This document shows positions 45,846-57,789 of a stretch of DNA of 64,000 nucleotides, in pieces. The notes under the pieces were generated by a model, which was not told the DNA's origin, did not search any database, and worked only from the letters and a program-made list of their open reading frames with translations. Where the stretch lies: positions 29,175,600 to 29,239,599 of the forward strand of contig CM045762.1 of the NCBI GenBank assembly GCA_025200525.1, in the 5' to 3' direction. The translations under genes and the position numbers were made by a program. The number at the start of each line of letters is the position of its first letter. Within the stretch, counting starts at the first letter, position 1. Origin of the DNA: Camellia lanceoleosa. Its lineage: Eukaryota; Streptophyta; Magnoliopsida; Ericales; Theaceae.

Positions 45846-46373
45846 ACTGTGAGCACACCTGCCGATAAATATAAAGTCCTATTAATCAAACTTATTTGCT
45901 TATAAGTCTCTATTGATAAATTTATCTCTGTAAATTTATTGACCAACTCACTTACAAAAATCTACCATCCTCTTCTACATACACAAAGAACAAGAGATAT
46001 TGATAAATTTATCACTGAAAATTAAATCTGAATTCAAAACAAAAGAAGCGGTGGTAATATGGTGGTTGTGTAGATCAACAATGGTAGAGTGTAGATTTAC
46101 GACAATAAAGTATAGATCGGCAACAGTAGAGTTTAGATCTGCTATGATAGTGCAAATAGTTGGTGAATAGTGGCAGCATTCGAATAATAACAATGGTGGT
46201 AGTGGGTACACGACGATAATCGTGGTAGTAGTGGGTAGACGGTGTTAGGGGTAGACAATGGTAGTGTGAAACTTTTGAAAAAACAATGGAGAGAGAGAGA
46301 GAGAACTTGATAGGTATGGGTATTGTAGGACTTATTGTGCATTTAAAAACTCAATATGACTTCATGGTATTTA
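45846..46373. other. Intergenic upstream of the TAF1A-like gene
   Basis: No gene. Contains short repeats of ACAATGGTAGAGT/AGATCTG-type words (46075-46145) and a (GA)n stretch near 46290. Confidence 0.5.
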
Positions 46374-46874
46374 GGCCTCGTTTGTTTGGGGTTATAGTAA
46401 GGGGATTAGGATTACTAATACCTTGGGACTAGTATATAGGGTGTTTGTTTTGAGAAATAGCCTTGGGACTACTAATACCTTGGGACTAACTAATACCTTG
46501 GGACTAACTAATACCCTTGGGGAGGGGATTCATAGTGAGGAGGTAGAAATAGTATTAGAAAAATAGTGAGGGGATTAGAAATTTTTTTATTTTTTTATTT
46601 TTTATATATTGGGAATTTTTTTTTAAATATTAATGTTTAATTTTTATATTTTTTTATTTGTTTTATTATTTTATATAAAAATAATTTAACAATTCTTCAC
46701 TATTAATCCCCTCACTATTAATCCCCTCACTAACAATCCCCTTATATTAATCCCCTCACTATCAATCCCCTCCATTCTATCTCTGAAAACAAACAACCCT
46801 CACTAACAATCCCTTCATTATTAATCCCCTCACTATCAATCTCCTCCATTCTATCTCTGCAAACAAACGAGGCC
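46374..46874. mobile_element. Tourist-like MITE, 501 bp
   Basis: Perfect 15-bp terminal inverted repeat GGCCTCGTTTGTTTG, with TTA outside both ends (46371-46373 and 46875-46877). Subterminal tandem words ACTAATACCTTGGG on the left and CACTATTAATCCCCT on the right. Confidence 0.9.
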
Positions 46875-46919
46875 TTAAATCTACTTAATTGGACTAGTTG
46901 ATAATTACCTCGTAAAAGG

Positions 46920-47400
46920 TGGCTTAATCTTTTTAAAATTGTTTTTTGAGTTTTCAATTTGTATGTTTAGTGAATTTTTATAATATTTTAACCAATTTTT
47001 TTGTTGCTATTAGATCCACTTAATTTAGATGCACTTGAAAAATATATAATTTGTATTGAATATAACAAAATATAAGAATATATTTTATTTTTTCCTTTTT
47101 TTATAGATAAATTTACAAATGCTATATATATATACATTTTTTTATTAAGAAAATTTAGTTAAGTTGTGTGTTTTTCCTTTTCGTATTTTTTATAGTATTT
47201 TTATTAGATTCTTCATTTTTTATATGCTTCTAAATTAAAACGATAAAATACAAAAATTTAAAAATATTACCTAAAAAAAAAACTTAGAAAAAATGTTACT
47301 TTTTTAGCGGTTGATAAACAAAGGATAAATCTTGTTTTTTTTTAAAAAAATCACAATTACCAGCTAAAAAGTAATTGCCAAATGATCTAATCTTTTTTTC
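46920..47400. repeat. AT-rich dispersed repeat, copy 1 (see 57790-58410)
   Basis: Shares in the same order with 57790-58410: TTAGTGAATTTTT, ATACACTTGAAAAATAT-like, TTTTTATATGCTTCTAAATTAAAA, AACTTAGAAAAAATGTTAC and GTTGATAA. No coding. Confidence 0.65.
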
Positions 47401-47510
47401 TTTTTCTTTTTTTACTTAAATAGTCCGAAAATGACTAAAAATTCGTAGACAAGTAATGGTGCATACATACTTTCGAATTTATAGTTATAAATATTACATA
47501 TCTATTAATA

Positions 47511-47630
47511 TGAGCTGGGCTAATTTGTGAGATTGGACCGGAGGAAAGACCAATATTATCGGCTTTGAGACAGGCTTTTAATTCGGAGGCCTAAGTTATC
47601 TTGATAGAAATTGTTGATAAATCCAAATTG
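47511..47630. repeat. Degenerate second copy of the TAF1A promoter segment
   Basis: GGGCTAATTTGTGA, CCGGAGGAAAG, CTTTGAGAC, GGCTTTTAATTCGGAGGCC and GTTATCTT appear here in the same order and orientation as at 45750-45845, about 1.76 kb away. Several TGGGC boxes are mutated here (TTGGACC, GACCAAT). Confidence 0.85.
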
Positions 47631-49378
47631 AGAAGGGCTTGAGACATTAAACTCAGTGAGTATTTTTTATTCAGCATTGATAGAGACCCCCTCCAATCAC
47701 CACCCTACACACATGTGGCGGATGGTGATTGGAGAAAAAAAAAAAAAAAAAAATTGGCCAATGAGAGGGAAAGAGGGTCAAAGGAAATGGGAGAGAAAGG
47801 GGGTTTGAAACATTTTTCTTTTTTATTAGTGAAAAATTGAAATACTAAAAGTAGACTTATTGTCTAATAGGTCTTATGGGAAAAATTTGTCATAAAAAAC
47901 CGTTATTAATTGTAAGTTTTAGCGACAATTATAAAAATCATGACAAAAAAAAGTCATTAATTGTCAATTTTTAGAGACGTGTGTAAAAAATTGTCACAAA
48001 AAAATTATTTTTAGCGATAATTTTACCAAGACTTACTTTCCATAAGACTTTATAGGAATTAAGTCCAACTATTAGGACCTATCGATAGTTTACCCTAAAA
48101 AATTCAAGTCTTGTGAAATAGTTTGGTGTCTCAAAATATAATTTTTGATAATTTTTTTAAAAAAAAAATTTTGGTTCAAATTTTTTGAAAAAAATTTCAA
48201 AATCACTTTCTCTCTCCTACACATTAATCAATCACTTTTTCTCTCTCCTCTCCCATTCTCAATCACTTTTTATTTCATACACATTTATTCAACTACAACA
48301 AAATATCTAATAATCCAAAACTCCCAAACTCTAAAACTATTTTCAAAATATACAACCAAACAAACCAAAAAAATTTCTAAACTCTATCCCTAATTTTTTT
48401 TTTTTTTGAAAATTTATCTCAAAACACAAATCAAACACACCATTTGTTTCTAATTTTATCCCTTAACTCTTTTTTTTTTTCCTATTTGACTATTCATTGA
48501 CTATCTGTTCAAATTTTTTGTCTATCTATTTAAATTTTTTGACCATCTGTTCAACTTTTTCCCTATCTGTTCAATTTTTCTCTTAAATTCTATCTATCTG
48601 TTCAATTTTTTTCCATAAATTCTATTTATTTGTTCAATTTTTTTCCTAAATTCTATCTATCTGTTACATTATTTTTTTATCTATTGAAAATCTGTGTAAA
48701 CTTTTTTATTTATCTGTTGCAATCATCATTATCAACATCAATTTTTTTTCCAAATCTGTCTTATACATACATACATTCATAGATATACATACATACACTC
48801 ACACACTCATAAATATACATATGTATGTATGAGCTTAAATACTATTGGACAACAAATACTAACACACACACACATATATCTACATACACACAAATACATA
48901 CCTACATACAGAATGTATGTTTATGTATATGTATGTATTTATCTTGCACGATGGTTGTTCAGCGTTGTTGACGACAAAGGAAGAGTGGAGTAGTGGTAGG
49001 ACTAGATCTGCTCACTTCGCGACCAGATCTTGTCTGGTGTTGGTTAGATCTCGTTGCCGAAGATTGCTCAGACTGAGGAGGTCTTCAACTGATGAGGAGA
49101 TTTCTCTCTTGTGGCGACGGAGGTTGACGGAGGTGAGAGGCGATCGGCGCATTCGCAGATCTCTCTCTTGTCTCTCTATTGTAGACGACGGTGAGAGAGA
49201 TGATAAGGAATCGGAGCGGCAGTGGTTATGATGGCGGAATGGACAACGGAGCCGCGAAGCCGATGACGGTATTTATGATAGTAAAGGACTGGTGATACAT
49301 AGAGACAGAGAGATGGTTAGGGTTTAAAGAAAGAGAGGGATATGAAGAGAGAGAAAAGAAAGTGTGGTGTATGGGGGG
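47631..49378. other. Intergenic, simple-sequence-rich
   Basis: No gene supported. There is a hairpin CTCCAATCACCA...TGGTGATTGGAG (47694-47733), then GCGACAATT/AATTGTCA-type repeats (47870-48010), a CTATCTGTTCAATTTTTT tandem-like tract (48480-48720) and ATAC/ACAC microsatellites (48760-48940). The ORF at 48917-49231 lies in a GA-rich patch without a recognisable domain. Confidence 0.5.
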
Positions 49379-49426
49379 CAGGGGTGTAAAAATGGCTCGA
49401 GACCCATGGGCGGTCCAAAGTCCACC

Positions 49427-52019
49427 TGTAGCGATCCTAATTTTCTTAAGTTATTATTTATTATTATTATAATTATTATTATCTTATTTTATTTTTTTGG
49501 CTTTATTAATTGTGTGGTTTACATGAGAATTTAATGTGTTGTTTAGTTAATGTGATATTTAATGAATTTAATGTTGTAATTAATAAATTTAATGTGTTAT
49601 TCAATTAATTCATATATTTATATATTTATTTTTGTTATATAAAAAAATAGGTGTTTTATATATATATATATATTTAATCTTATATTTATGTATATTATAA
49701 TTATGTGTATTACATAATATAATATATTATAATAGTTTATTAGGGTTAGAATAGGATTAGGTTATATAATAATATAATAAGTGATTAGGTTTTCAACAAA
49801 AGAAAAGAATAGTGAATTTGCAAGAGAGCAGCAATCATCGGAGAGAGAGAGAAAGAGAGAGAGAGATTGATTGAGATCAAGAAGAAAGCCACGGGAAGAA
49901 AAGAAAAAAAAAGGGAGACAATGGGGAGAGATAGAGGAGAGGAAAAAATAAAAGGATTAGGGTTTTGTTTTGGTGGCTCCTTTAGTTTTTCAAATATTTT
50001 ATTGATTTTCAAAATAATATTGTGAGTACAAAATTCACTTCTCTTGATTTATGTTTAATTCGTTGTTTTTATTTATTTATTTATTTTTATTTATTTGATG
50101 TTAGTTTGATTTTGTTTTTACATAAAGATGATAGATTAATTTTAATTATTTTGATTGGTTGTGGATGTAAGATTTAGGGTTTATAGATGATTGATTGATT
50201 TTAATTATTTTGTTTAGTTGTATATGTAAGGTTTAGGGTTTTTAGTTGATTAATTGATGTTAATTATTTTGATTGGTTGTATATGTCAGGTTTAAGATTT
50301 TTATATAGATTTATTTTATGGTTGTAATCACACTCATGGTTATATGAAATTAAAATTAATTAGGAACCCATAGATAAATTCCTTATACTCCACCATGACT
50401 CCATGGATTGTTGTTTTATTTAAGTGGTGGTGAGAAAGAGTGTATAAAAAAAAAGTGAAGATTATGAGATTTATTTGAATGCCTTAAGCTTGGCATTGTT
50501 ATGTTGTTCTCATGAGTGAGATGTTTTGTATATGTATATTGTTGTCTTGTTCTCATGAGTAGACGAGTGTTTTGATTTATAGGCATACGTATATGCTAAC
50601 CATCCGGGGAGTGTGAGTCAAACTCGGGACGATATCCCCGTGCAAGTTTGGCTTTGAAGCGGTGTTAGGTATACAAGAGGCACATAGGATATATGTGTAG
50701 GCCAGAAGTGGAGGGCCGAAGTGGTGGAGTTAAGGTACAAAAAAATTGATGATGAGTTTTTCTGTGATAGTGTGAATTGTATTGATTTATACATGTTGAA
50801 AAATAGTAAACGACCTCAATAAATTATAAAATTTGAGCAGAGGTATATATATGTGATTCTAGACAACTTTTGTGTTTTAACTTTTTATTAAAAAGATCGA
50901 TTAGAACTTATAATCGGATAATCTTAGTTATTATAGTTTTGATTTATTTTAGCAATGCAGATTTTAGAGGCTATTTTAACCTACTAAACGAGCTCATTTT
51001 TATTGGTTTCACGTAAACTGAAGTAAAAAATTATTCTGCACACTTTTCGTGTTTTGAAATTTTTCCAAAAAAATCATCTTAGGATAGTTTCTGTTCGTTT
51101 TCAGTTTCAAATTTTTCGGTTGAAATCAGTCTAGGTTTTTATATAAAGTTTTTCTCTCACCTTGTTCAGTTTCTGTTAAATTTATTTGCGTTGCTTTTTA
51201 GGAAATTTGATTCTGTATAACTTTTGTTCTTTGAGTTTTGATCAATTCGAATTATTTAAGCATGAAACGATGCATTTTTTATACTTCTTCAGCAAGTTAC
51301 TTATGATTAATTTATACTAACTTTATTTTTTTTTGCAGGATGGTGTGTCTTACTAACTTTTCATGTAGGGCTGACCCATCATATTTTTATTTCTATTTTG
51401 TTTATTTTATAATCAATTTATATTTCGTTGTGTACGGACAAGAAACTAAATGCCACCGTATCTCGGAAAACTACCCATTCGTCTCGGTGCGGTTGAAACT
51501 ACTTGTCTTGTCTCGTAATAAGAATTTAATATATTTTTGTTTGTGTCTGGTGGACACGTGAGTGTTAAATCTTGTACTCATACCAATATACCTATATACT
51601 GACCCGTTTTGTCTCTTGGCAACTCGGGTGCGTTCTGTTTGAGCGCAACCGAGCTTCCTTTGCAGGATTAATTGGGGCTACGGCATTGACGTGGAATTAC
51701 TTTAGTTGATGGACTTGTTATTTGGATTTTTTTTTTTTTTTCTTGAGCTTAGGGTTGATATTAGTTTATGTATTTATTATTTTTTTTTATGACTTTAGTA
51801 TTGGAATAATTTGGCATGGTTTGTAACCGCACTTTATTTAAGTTGTTTTAACTAGTTATTGCTACCTTAATGTTGAGGTATTGGTTAGTTATGAAATTAT
51901 GGTGGATGGTTTGGTTGGAGTTTAGTTTTTTGTTTCACCCCTAGGATTTGGATGATGGAATATTAATTGGGATTTAGTCCTAATTTAATATTTAATTACC
52001 CAAATTTTGGGGCGTGTCA
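49427..52019 (-). mobile_element. Solo LTR, about 2.6 kb, Ty3/gypsy Del/Tekay-like, inside the hAT left end
   Basis: Read on the - strand it starts TGACACGCCCCAAAATTTGG and ends TTAGGATCGCTACA. This terminal style (TGxCACGCCCC) is typical of long Del/Tekay LTRs. The flanks CCACC (49422-49426) and CCGCC (52020-52024) are a near-match 5-bp duplication. The hAT terminal sequence continues on each side (...GGTCCAAAGTCCACC | CCGCCCGAGGTGGGC...). No gag or pol, so it is a solo LTR. ORFs such as 49785-50012 and 51340-51561 are incidental. Confidence 0.7.
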
Positions 52020-52309
52020 CCGCCCGAGGTGGGCATGGCCTGTTTTGGCCCAGGTGCAAGGCCAATCTAATACCTTGGGCTTGGGTCTTCAAAATCGAGC
52101 CCTGCAGATGGCCTAACCTGACCCGGGCCACCCTGGCCCTCTCTCTACTAACGGTCAAATTTCAAAAAACAAAAATAAAAAATAACTTGTAACGGTTAAA
52201 TAATTATAAAAAATATAAAATATAAAATAAATAAAAGATTGATCTTGCAAAAGCTAAAAAAAAATAAAAATAAAAACAAAATAATATAATAGTTAATGTC
52301 ATTTCCTTA

Positions 52310-52494
52310 GGGTATCCACAGTGGACTCACTAACATACAAGTTAGTGTCAGAGGTTAATTTTTGGCCAGCCAAAAATGTTGTTTGGCACTGCAATGAAAG
52401 TATTAACTCCTTTGTTAACACTATCAGATGTTAACATGCTAGGTGCAGTTAGCAAACATTCTAGCCAGTTATCACAGGAACAAGAGAGAAGAGA

Positions 52495-52533
<39 letters not shown>

Positions 52534-53873
52534 GAGTGCGTGTGTGTAGGACCCACTGGCTGTTAGCAGCCAAAATGACATCGAAGAAGAAGATCGAAAA
52601 AGAGAGAAAAGAGAGAAGAAAGGCGGAAGAAAATAAGTTATTAATATTATTATTTTATTAATTTAATATTGATTAAGGCCGAAATGTACATCATTGAGAC
52701 CGTTAATTAGAATCTCTTAACTTCACTTGCTGGTCAAATCGTGTATTTTATGTGTGTTGAATGTCAATCAGGTTATACATCGTCGGAGCATAAAATAGGC
52801 AAAAAGACAAAATTTGGATAGAGTTGACTTTTTCTGAAAAAGTCAAACTGATGTTTTAAACCTGTTTGGAAGTGAGTAGAAGTATAAAAAAAAAAGGAAA
52901 AGGCTTTTCCAGGGTTCTGAAATTGTTTTAACCTAGAAAGAGAGGCTAGGGTTTGGAAAGGAAAGGGAAAACAAAAGCTCCAAGATGTCTCCCATGGTGG
53001 TTCCTTCTCCATCTACCTCTTCCCACTCCTCCATGTGTGGCTAGTCTCATTTTCTAGGGTTTTGAAGAAACCCTAACCATGTAATAGGTTTTTCTTTTTT
53101 ATTTTATATTATGTAAAGGTTTGAACCATTGTATGGTGTTTTAGAAATTCTTTATATATAATTTTCATTATTCTTTCGAATATTTGACTTTATGTGATTG
53201 TTAAATGTTATCTATACAATTGTTTTCTTTTCCTTCACATTCAAGGTATAGGACGAACCATACTACGAGGAATGAGTTGTATCACTACCTTAGTTTAGAG
53301 TGAACGGTTCGTATTACCTGAGATGGTTCGTGCTCATACATTGAATGTGATGATCTTCTTGTCAAATGCTTCGAACTTGTAGTTGCGAAACATTAATCCG
53401 TTCAAACCATAGCATAATTGATTTCAATTGGAAACCCTAATTATGCGGTTAGTGGTGAATTCTCTACCCTAGGATTTTTCCCCAATTCAGTAAACCCAAA
53501 TTCAATTATTTTTGATAACTTAATTCCTTAGTTTAATTTATTCGTTATTAAATTATGTTATAAACAACCAATCTTTTTATCAAAATTAATTTAGGAATTT
53601 GACAATTAAATTAGTTTAATTTCACAATAGTCCCTGTGGATCGATACTGGACTTGCCATTATTCTAATTGAATTTGGTATAATTTAATATTTAATTTTGA
53701 TGTGTTCAACGACCCATCAAATATATTTATACATTACTTAACACATACCTTAGTATATCCATTACATCACCACTTACTCTCTAAAATTAACAAACTTTTA
53801 ACACACCTTACCACATATTTTTGGGCCCCACTTTTATCATTTTTTGTCATATAACATACCATTGTAGATGCTC
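52310..53873. mobile_element. Tourist-like element with LTR-like filler, 1.56 kb
   Basis: Ends GGGTATCCACAGTGG (left) and GAGCATCTACAATGG (right, other strand), with TTA outside both (52307-52309 and 53874-53876). These termini resemble those of 23188-24884. A (GA)n tract is at 52497-52530. The centre, about 52740-53720, differs in character and ends GTCCCTGTGGATCGATACTGG...TTCAACGACCCATCA, like an LTR end of a Ty3/gypsy (Athila-like) element, probably a further nested fragment. Confidence 0.65.
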
Positions 53874-54110
53874 TTACAATGAATGAATTAAAATATATAT
53901 ATATATATAAATAACAAAAATTCAAACGGTTGGTTTGCATTGTATGCCCTTACTAGCTTGCCTCGCCCCCACTAGCCTACTTTGGTTTATTGCATCTCAT
54001 CAATCATTGAACTCACACTCTTCATTCATTGAATGGAAAAATAAATAAATAAAAATTAAAACGGTCATAAATTAGTAGAGATGGTCATAAAAAAATTCAA
54101 ACGGTCATAA

Positions 54111-54501
54111 CACTACAAAAAAATTAAGGTTTTGAGGACCAAAATTTAAGGGCAAAATTATTTTTTAAGGACCAAATATTTTTGTTGCGAAAAATGTCGT
54201 TATTATATTTTTAGTAACAAAAATTGGACGTTAGTGATGAATTATTATTTATTTGGAACCAAATTTTTTGTTTTAAAAAATAAATCATTTTGAGGCCAAA
54301 TTATTTTGTCCCTAAAAGTCTATTTATTAGTGATATTTTCAAAATTTTGTTGCTAAAAGCCTTATTTTTGACTTTTCAGAACAACCTTTTAGCGATTATC
54401 CTTACAATGATAGAAATTAGTCCCTAAATATCTTTTGCAACAAAATTTTCACATTTAGAGACCAAAATATTTAATCTCTAAAACTCTTATATGTTGTAGT
54501 G
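54111..54501. mobile_element. CACTA-type MITE, 391 bp
   Basis: Ends CACTACAAAAAAA and (other strand) CACTACAACATATAAG. TAA on both sides (54108-54110, 54502-54504). The interior has inverted GAGGACCAAA/TTTAGGGACC-like repeats. Inserted between copies of ATTCAAACGGT. Confidence 0.85.
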
Positions 54502-54538
54502 TAATTCAAACGGTAATATATATATATATATATATTAA

Positions 54539-54666
54539 GAGAGAGAGAGAGAGAATTATTTGTGACATTTATTTTAAAAAATGAAGGATATTTGTATATA
54601 AATTTATTTCACTCTTTCAAACTACTATAAATATCCTTCATTTTTTAAAATAAATGTCACAAATAA

Positions 54667-54706
<40 letters not shown>
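54539..54706. repeat. Long hairpin with GA/CT arms
   Basis: 39-nt perfect inverted repeat (54555-54593 against 54629-54667) with a 35-nt loop. The arms are extended by (GA)n on the left and (CT)n on the right with a 2-base offset. It lies 250 bp before the hAT transposase start. Confidence 0.9.
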
Positions 54707-54709
<3 letters not shown>

Positions 54710-54954
54710 TTAATTTTAAAGTATCATTCTAAGTGACAATTGTAATTGTGCAACAGGAAACTTTTATTAGAAGAAGCTAATTTCTGTATCGCATTCTCCA
54801 GTCGGTAATATTAATTAGTTTAATTAAATTTATTAGCTACTCTTTTTTTTCATTAATTATTTGTTCATATATTAATTATTATTTTTTACTCATTATATTT
54901 ACACATTATTTAAATTAATTGTTAATTTTTATATATTGTTTTACTTACATTACT

Positions 54955-56957
54955 ATGGATCCAAATATTCCTAATGTTTATGTCGATATTGATACATATA
55001 CTACACAACATGAATATGTTGATTCTTCTTCTAATATCTCTCTTTCAACAGTTGGATCATCATCTAGGAGCAGAAGTAGTAGTGTTTATGAACATTTTGA
55101 AAAAATATCTATAAAAAATCCTGATGGTACAATTACATTTAAAGTAAAACGTAAATATTGTGCACATTTGCTTAGTGTTACGTTTGCTAGGGGTACTAAT
55201 CATCTAAAAAAGTATGCTAACAAACATTTACAAAGTCAACAAGCTGATATTCGAAATCAAATTCAATTAGGGGCTTCATTAACTAGTAATTTGTAAACAT
55301 TTTCATATGATTCTATACGTGCACAAAATGTTGTAGTTCATTATATTATTAAAAAAGAACAATCTTCTACTACTAGTGAATGTTATGACTTTACCGAAAT
55401 GATTCATGAAAGTTTTGCACCGCAATATCAAAATTTTTCAAGAAATACTACTAGAAATAGGATTTTAAAGAAATTTGAGGATATTAAAAGTGATTTATTT
55501 GACATCTTTAAAAATTTGAATGGAAGAGTTTGTTTAATATCTGATCTGTGGTCAAATAATGGTTTTGAATATCAATGTATCACTGCACATTTTATTAATA
55601 ATGATTGAAAATTAAATAAAAGAATTATTTTATTTAAATTAGTTGAACTTTCATACACTGGTCATTCGCTTGATGTAGAAATAAAAAATATATTATATGA
55701 GTGCGCTTTACAAAATAAAATATTTACAATTAGTTTAGATAATGCGGCATATTATAATCAAACTGTAACTCATTTAAAATCAACTTTACAATTACTTGTT
55801 AATAGTGATTTATTTCATGTTCGTTGTTGTACCCATATTTTAAATTTGATGGTTAAAGAAGCTATGCATGTGTACGAGACTTGTGTACTTGTAATAAAAA
55901 ATGTGGTTGTTATTATTATGCCTTTTGCTAATCGAATTTCGAAATATAGAAAAATTTGTCAACGAGAAAATATGCCGTTTAGAAAATTAATTTTAGATGT
56001 AGATAGTAGGTAGAATTCAACATATAATATGTTAAAAATAGCTCGTAAACAAAGAAGAGCAATAAAATTATTTTTTACAATAACATCAATAGAAGGAATA
56101 CTAACTCCCACAAAACTTAATTGGCGCCAAGTACCCTTGTATAAAGATTTTTTAAAAGTTTTCGATACTTCAACAAAATTATTTATATATATATATATAT
56201 TCTTACTTCATTTGTTTTACATATGTTAGTAGGAATAATTAAAGTTTTCGTAAAATATATGGGTAATGAATATTATGTAACTATTATTACTTCAATGAAA
56301 GTAAAATTTGATAAACATTTTGACAATTTGCCTCATATATTAGGTTTATCCATAATAATTGATCCTAGGTGTAAAAAAATTAGTTTACAAGAATTTTTAG
56401 AGTGTCTTTTCGTTGATCAAACACAGTTTGCCCCTGTTATGCAAACATGCAGTAGATTATTTGAAGAATACAGGGCAGCTGCATCTGTAAATACACCTAC
56501 ATGCACTACACTAGCAGTCTCATCTCGAGGTGGGAGATTAAGTGTTTTTTCAATAATAAAAAGTAGAAGAATATCTTAACATACAAATGTAAGTAGTTCT
56601 GAACTACAACGTTCTTTAGAAAGCCCGTCAGTGGATGATTCCGATAATTTTGACATTTTGGAATGGTGGAAATAAAATAAAACTATGTGGCCTGTGGTTT
56701 CACAGATGACCTGTGATATACTAACCGTTCATATTTCTACAGTTGCTTCAGAGACAAATTTTAGTGTAGGTGGACGAGTGCTGAGCGATTATCGGAGTAA
56801 GCTTTCACTCCAAATAGTTGAGTTACTGATGATATCTAGAGATCATATGCATGCGCTTACAAGAAGATAAAATTATAATGAAAATGAGCGAATTCAAAAT
56901 GATTTGGATGACATATTCTCGAGTAATGCAGCTGAAATGTTTGTCTCCTCCGATGAT
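54955..56957 (+). pseudogene. hAT transposase, broken
   Basis: ATG at 54955 (MDPNIPNVYVDIDTY). A BED-type zinc finger region at about residues 55-90 (FKVKRKYCAHLL...NHLKKYANKH) has lost its second Cys. The RNase H-like core follows: LISDLWSNNGFEYQCITAHF, SLDNAAYYN, VRCCTHILNLMVKE. The C-terminal hAT dimerisation region has LEWWK, ILTVHISTVASETNFSVGGRVLSDYRSKLS and VELLMISRDH. In-frame stops near 55294, 55606, 56011, 56577, 56673 and 56868, plus a frame change across the (AT)n run at 56186-56202. In active relatives this cuts and pastes the element; this copy cannot. Resembles RICESLEEPER/Ac-type plant transposases. Confidence 0.88.
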
Positions 56958-57789
56958 TGACCAACAATTTGTTTTTTACTATTTCATTTCTTTTTTTCTT
57001 TTTCTTTTTTTTTTTGTATTAGATTATTGAGGTGGAGTGCAAATGATTAGTATGCTAGTAGGTGCCAGCCTAGTTTGGATGTACTTGACCTATTGTGATG
57101 CAATTGCTCAACCATATCAATAATCTACACCTATTTTATTTAATAATATCAATTTTTGTAATATTTTATTTCATTTTGAAATAAAAATTATTCATTCAAT
57201 AAATATTATATATATAATTTAATATTATAATATTGAAAGTTTCATTTTTATATATATAAAATTATTCATTTCGAAAGAAAAAAAATTATATAATTGCATA
57301 CTTTTTTAGCTATAAATTCATAATTAAAAAAACATAAGTTATACGTAATTAAATTTAAATATCACCATGAAACATAACCAAATAAAATATCTCATTAATT
57401 TTAACTAAAAAATTATAGTATAATTTTTCTTTTATTTTTTATTCTTAATAAATTTTTTTTTTTAAAAAAAAAAAGGCTCGACTAGGCCTGATCCGAGGCC
57501 CGGGGCCTGCGGTTCGTTATGAGTGGGCTTGGGTCCAACTTTTTGGCCCATTGGCCGGCTCGGCCCAACACGCTAAAAAGAAGAGAGCCCGCGAGGCCCG
57601 CTTGGGCCAACCCAAGCCCGGGCCTGGCCGGGCCGGGCCATTATTACATCCCTAATTGCGAGGTGTGGCTTTGCCGGATACATATATATGTAGGAGTATT
57701 TCGGTCATTTTATCTCAATTTGTCCTTATGGATCGAATAAATTAGTGGTTGGACCTTTAGGCACATGGATGCCTCAATTTTAATATTTT

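Larger units (their letters stand above)
49379..57654 (+). mobile_element. hAT-superfamily DNA transposon with nested insertions
   Basis: Left end CAGGGGTGTAAAAATGGC and right end, read on the other strand, TAGGGATGTAATAATGGC. GGCCCGG-rich subterminal parts at 52020-52150 and 57480-57645 flank a broken hAT transposase (54955-56957). Nested inside are a 2.6-kb solo LTR (49427-52019) splitting the left terminus, a Tourist-like element (52310-53873), a CACTA-type MITE (54111-54501) and a long hairpin (54539-54706). I do not see a clean 8-bp target duplication (ATGGGGGG on the left, ATTGCGAG on the right). Confidence 0.75.

Noticed and set aside
48917..49231. 104-aa Arg/Ser-rich ORF
   Set aside because: No recognisable domain; lies in simple-sequence-rich DNA next to the hAT end.
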